Below, piece after piece: positions 13,745 through 15,893 of a stretch of DNA of 15,893 nucleotides. Location: the NCBI GenBank assembly GCA_007130265.1, contig SLST01000055.1, positions 1 through 15,893 on the forward strand. Direction: 5' to 3'. Below the pieces are notes generated by a model. That model saw only the letters and a program-made list of their open reading frames with translations. It had not been told where the DNA came from and searched no databases. Position 1 is the first letter of the stretch. The number at the start of each line of letters is the position of its first letter. This stretch comes from Spirochaetales bacterium. GTDB taxonomy: Bacteria; Spirochaetota; Spirochaetia; DSM-27196; SLST01. The position numbers and the translations under genes are program-made.

Positions 13745-14467
13745 TCAGCGACCTCTGTTGAAGTACTCGACTGCACGACCCAACTGATTGACGCATATTT
13801 CCCCGTAGTGTTGTTCGAGCATCACGACGGTGTCGCGACGGAGGTTGTTGTCTCGCTGCAGGAGGATCGGGAAGATACTGTGTGACGCGATGATGAGCTG
13901 GTACTTCCTGGAGAGTTGGCTGACGATCTCCTCCCAGAGGATCGACTGGGCGGCAATCCCGATATGGTTGTCCACTTCATCGAGCAACAGGGTGGGACGC
14001 ACGTTTCGGGGAAGCCGATAGGTGAGAAATCGTTCCTCAATGAAGTCGATGAGCTCGTTGACCAGGCCGATACGTTTCTCACCCGAGGACCGCAGATGCG
14101 CGTTCCGCTCCATGTAGTCGCTTTCGAGGAATGACTCTTCCGAGCTCACGTAGCAGTCCTGGTAGAAGACCGGCCTTTCGTCCCATTGCACGGAAGCTTC
14201 AAACGGCGGTGGCTCCACGGCTACAGCCCGCTCGGAGTGATCCGCCGTTGTCTCTGCCTTCGGATCGTAGCTCACCAGAGACACATCCGTGGACCAGCCG
14301 CCCTGTGCGCAGCCGGTCGCGGTGGCGAGCGCACGAAGGATCGTCGTCTTGCCCGATCCATTAGGACCGTAGAGGGTGTTGAGGCGCGGGTTGAACTCGA
14401 TCGTGCGCGTCCCGATTCCCCGGAGCCCGGTCGGGTAGCCCGAGCGAAACGTTATGGAGGAGATCAT
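13745..14467 (-). CDS. Small ABC/AAA-type ATPase
   Basis: From ATG 14467 the product is 240 residues with all motifs of a stand-alone ABC-type or SMC-like ATPase. Walker A is GPNGSGKT (34-41) and the signature-like segment is RSSGEKRIG (126-134). Walker B is TLLLDEVD (159-166) with catalytic E164, and the H-loop is IIASHS (192-197). It lacks the coiled-coil arms of SMC/RecF proteins and any membrane domain, so it is not a transporter by itself. It resembles the compact AAA_15/AAA_21-type ATPases, some of which occur in defence or DNA-repair operons; its target is unknown. Its ATG follows the cysteine desulfurase stop by one base (TGAGATG), so translation is likely coupled. The longer start at 14512 would lie inside the desulfurase gene. 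Confidence 0.85.
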   Translation of the reverse strand: MISSITFRSGYPTGLRGIGTRTIEFNPRLNTLYGPNGSGKTTILRALATATGCAQGGWSTDVSLVSYDPKAETTADHSERAVAVEPPPFEASVQWDERPVFYQDCYVSSEESFLESDYMERNAHLRSSGEKRIGLVNELIDFIEERFLTYRLPRNVRPTLLLDEVDNHIGIAAQSILWEEIVSQLSRKYQLIIASHSIFPILLQRDNNLRRDTVVMLEQHYGEICVNQLGRAVEYFNRGR

Positions 14468-14468
14468 C

Positions 14469-15524
14469 TCATCCCGCCTGCAGACGCCGGCAGGCCGCGA
14501 CAATCGCGGCAATGACTGGAGAGAGCGTCACGCTGTCGGCGTGGCAGGCCGAACCGCCGGACGCGGCTACGTCGTCGGCAATCAGCGCGAGAAGATCATT
14601 CGAGCGGATCGCGCGAAAACTCACGTTCAGCGTGTTGGGAAGTCGCTCGGTCGGATGACCGTTGACCACGACGTCACACTCGGAGGCGATCGCTTCGCCG
14701 AGCCGGTCGCGGGAACGGCGCATCGCAGCGGCAATCGACCGGGCATCGCGGCGGGCAACCTCGGCGGCCGCACCGAGCCCCACGACTTCGAGCACATTCT
14801 CGGTGCCCGGCCGCAGACCACGCTCCTGTGAACCTCCGTGCATGATGAGCTGTGGGCGCACGCCTTCACGGAGGTAGAGCGCCCCCACCCCCTTAGGCGC
14901 GTAGAGCTTGTGTCCGGCGATGGTGAGCATGTCCACGCCGAGCTCTTCGACCGAGACCGGCACCTTCCCCACCGCCTGAGCGGCGTCGGTATGCACCCAC
15001 GCACCGCACTCGTGCCCGAGCTCGGCGATCCGTGCAACCGGCTCGATCGTGCCGATTTCGTTATTCGCCAGCATTACGGTAACGAGTATCGTATCCTCGC
15101 GAAGTGCCTCACGCAGCTTTGCCAGGTCGATCACCCCCTGGCTATCCACCGGGATGCGGGTGACCTCGAATCCCTCGTCTCCAAGCGCTGCGCACGTATC
15201 AAGGACTGCCGGGTGTTCGATGTTCGAGGTGATGATGTGCCGCCCCCGGTGCGACCGGGCGCGCGCCGTTCCCAGGATCGCGTAGTTGTTCGATTCGGTC
15301 CCACCGCTCGTGAAGACGATCTCGCCGACGGACGCTCTGATCAATGCGGCAACCCGGGCGCGTGCGTGTGCGACAGCCTTGCGCGGGTCGATGCCATAGA
15401 CGTGCGAGCTCGACGGGTTTCCGAACTCGGTCGTCAGGAATGGCATCATCGCCTCCACGACCTCAGGGTCGTGGGGGGTCGTCGCATTGTAGTCCAGGTA
15501 TACCGGCCGTCTGCCCTCACTCAT
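14469..15524 (-). CDS. Cysteine desulfurase (NifS/IscS family), C-terminally deleted
   Basis: A 351-residue PLP enzyme of the NifS/IscS group, which takes sulfur from cysteine as an enzyme persulfide. Visible are VYLDYNATTP (8-17), GGTESNN (74-80), H104 in NIEHP, ANNEIGTIEP (153-162), HTDAAQ (178-183) and the PLP lysine K206 in AGHKLYAPKG. RPGTEN (238-243) and the persulfide loop SGGSACHAD (322-330) with C327 are also present. After SVTLSPV (331-337) the family normally continues for about 50-60 residues, including a VRFS-x-GR block whose Arg holds the substrate carboxylate. Here it passes straight to IVAACRRLQAG and stops, so about 30 residues seem deleted in frame. ATG 15524 follows AGGAG, inside the 12-base palindrome TAGGAGCTCCTA that also contains the upstream gene's stop. 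Confidence 0.88.
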   Translation of the reverse strand: MSEGRRPVYLDYNATTPHDPEVVEAMMPFLTTEFGNPSSSHVYGIDPRKAVAHARARVAALIRASVGEIVFTSGGTESNNYAILGTARARSHRGRHIITSNIEHPAVLDTCAALGDEGFEVTRIPVDSQGVIDLAKLREALREDTILVTVMLANNEIGTIEPVARIAELGHECGAWVHTDAAQAVGKVPVSVEELGVDMLTIAGHKLYAPKGVGALYLREGVRPQLIMHGGSQERGLRPGTENVLEVVGLGAAAEVARRDARSIAAAMRRSRDRLGEAIASECDVVVNGHPTERLPNTLNVSFRAIRSNDLLALIADDVAASGGSACHADSVTLSPVIAAIVAACRRLQAG

Positions 15525-15532
15525 AGGAGCTC

Positions 15533-15874
15533 CTAGAACACGATCACTTTGTCTGCCCAGATCGACCAGTCGGTGAGCTCGTCCATGGAGCTGCGGTGCG
15601 AGCCGGCCGCGAGCTCCTCGTCGGTCATACCGCGTGCGTCCATGCAGCTTCCGCAGACCCCGAGCTCCCCGCCGCGTGCGGTGACGGCCTTCATCATCCG
15701 CTCGATGTTGTAGTACCCGTTCGGCGTGGTCTGGCCCTTCTTCGGCAGATGCACGAGGCACCTGTCATGGTACGGGTAGATGCGTCGCCGCCCCTTGTGA
15801 ACTGTCACGAATCCTGATGCGGGAGAAAGGAAGCAGGAAGAGAATCGGGGGCGTATTGAGCACTGAGACCACAA
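15533..15874 (-). CDS. DsrE-family sulfur-relay protein, N-terminus abnormal or truncated
   Basis: The C-terminal half is a clear DsrE-family protein: GQTTPNGYYNIERMMKAV, then GVCGSCMDARGMTDEEL with the two cysteines that carry sulfur in this family. SSMDELTDWSIWADKVIVF ends it. The family normally begins with a beta strand such as a short ILNDPPY-like motif and about 45 residues leading into the KKGQ segment. Here those residues are Arg/Ser/Cys-rich and unlike DsrE. The frame stays open to the window edge and no ATG with a ribosome-binding site is visible, so the listed start (TTG) is nominal. It is either a decayed gene or one fused to foreign upstream sequence. It ends 8 bases before the cysteine desulfurase ATG, which suggests a cysteine-to-DsrE sulfur-transfer pair. 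Confidence 0.65.
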   Translation of the reverse strand: MWSQCSIRPRFSSCFLSPASGFVTVHKGRRRIYPYHDRCLVHLPKKGQTTPNGYYNIERMMKAVTARGGELGVCGSCMDARGMTDEELAAGSHRSSMDELTDWSIWADKVIVF

Positions 15875-15893
15875 TCCGAAGGAGGTCCAGTGC

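Noticed and set aside
13295..13885. A 196-codon + frame as a gene
   Set aside because: It runs antisense into the end of the well-supported ATPase gene and has no recognisable motif or start signal.

Overview
The window looks like a stretch of G+C-rich chromosome from a Gram-negative-type bacterium. A signal-peptide YARHG protein, an IS91-type transposase and acetyl-xylan-esterase debris would fit a spirochaete or a similar environmental lineage, but nothing here fixes the taxon. No rRNA, tRNA, CRISPR array or phage structural gene was seen. Intact operons alternate with long tracts of gene and transposon debris, so this is an accessory, decaying region.

Left (1-3165, + strand): a polyphosphate kinase 2 gene, about 460 bases without a recognised gene, then a tight cluster of a small ORF, a bacterial archaeo-eukaryotic-release-factor-like protein (baeRF family 3 type) and a short HPF/RaiA ribosome-associated protein. 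These fit starvation, polyphosphate and ribosome hibernation or rescue biology.

Centre-left (3166-8253): mobile-element debris. There are two separate fragments of IS91-type (Y2) transposase on the minus strand: C-terminal at about 3.5-3.8 kb and N-terminal at about 6.1-6.4 kb. They come with a diverged 70-bp repeat and short hairpin inserts. A broken group II intron reverse transcriptase lies at 7.0-7.45 kb. Between the two transposase fragments sit a secreted YARHG-domain protein and a convergent flavodoxin-domain protein whose stop codons share one CTAG.

Centre-right (8254-11706, - strand): the most interesting unit. Three tightly spaced genes encode a heme-oxygenase-like protein with a large extra C-terminal domain, a stand-alone cobalamin-binding protein carrying the W-x9-EH signature of CarH-type B12 photoreceptors, and a soluble PAS-type histidine kinase. 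An extended -10 promoter lies upstream. I infer a tetrapyrrole- or light-sensing signalling module that has no response regulator in the window.

Right (11787-13744): a broken acetyl xylan esterase, a broken KilA-N gene and a further kilobase of debris. Several lesions are TGA codons at positions where Trp is expected.

Right end (13745-15893, - strand): a DsrE-family protein with an abnormal N-terminus, a cysteine desulfurase with an apparent C-terminal deletion and a small ABC-type ATPase, all closely coupled. This looks like a sulfur-transfer operon that is diverged or decaying.
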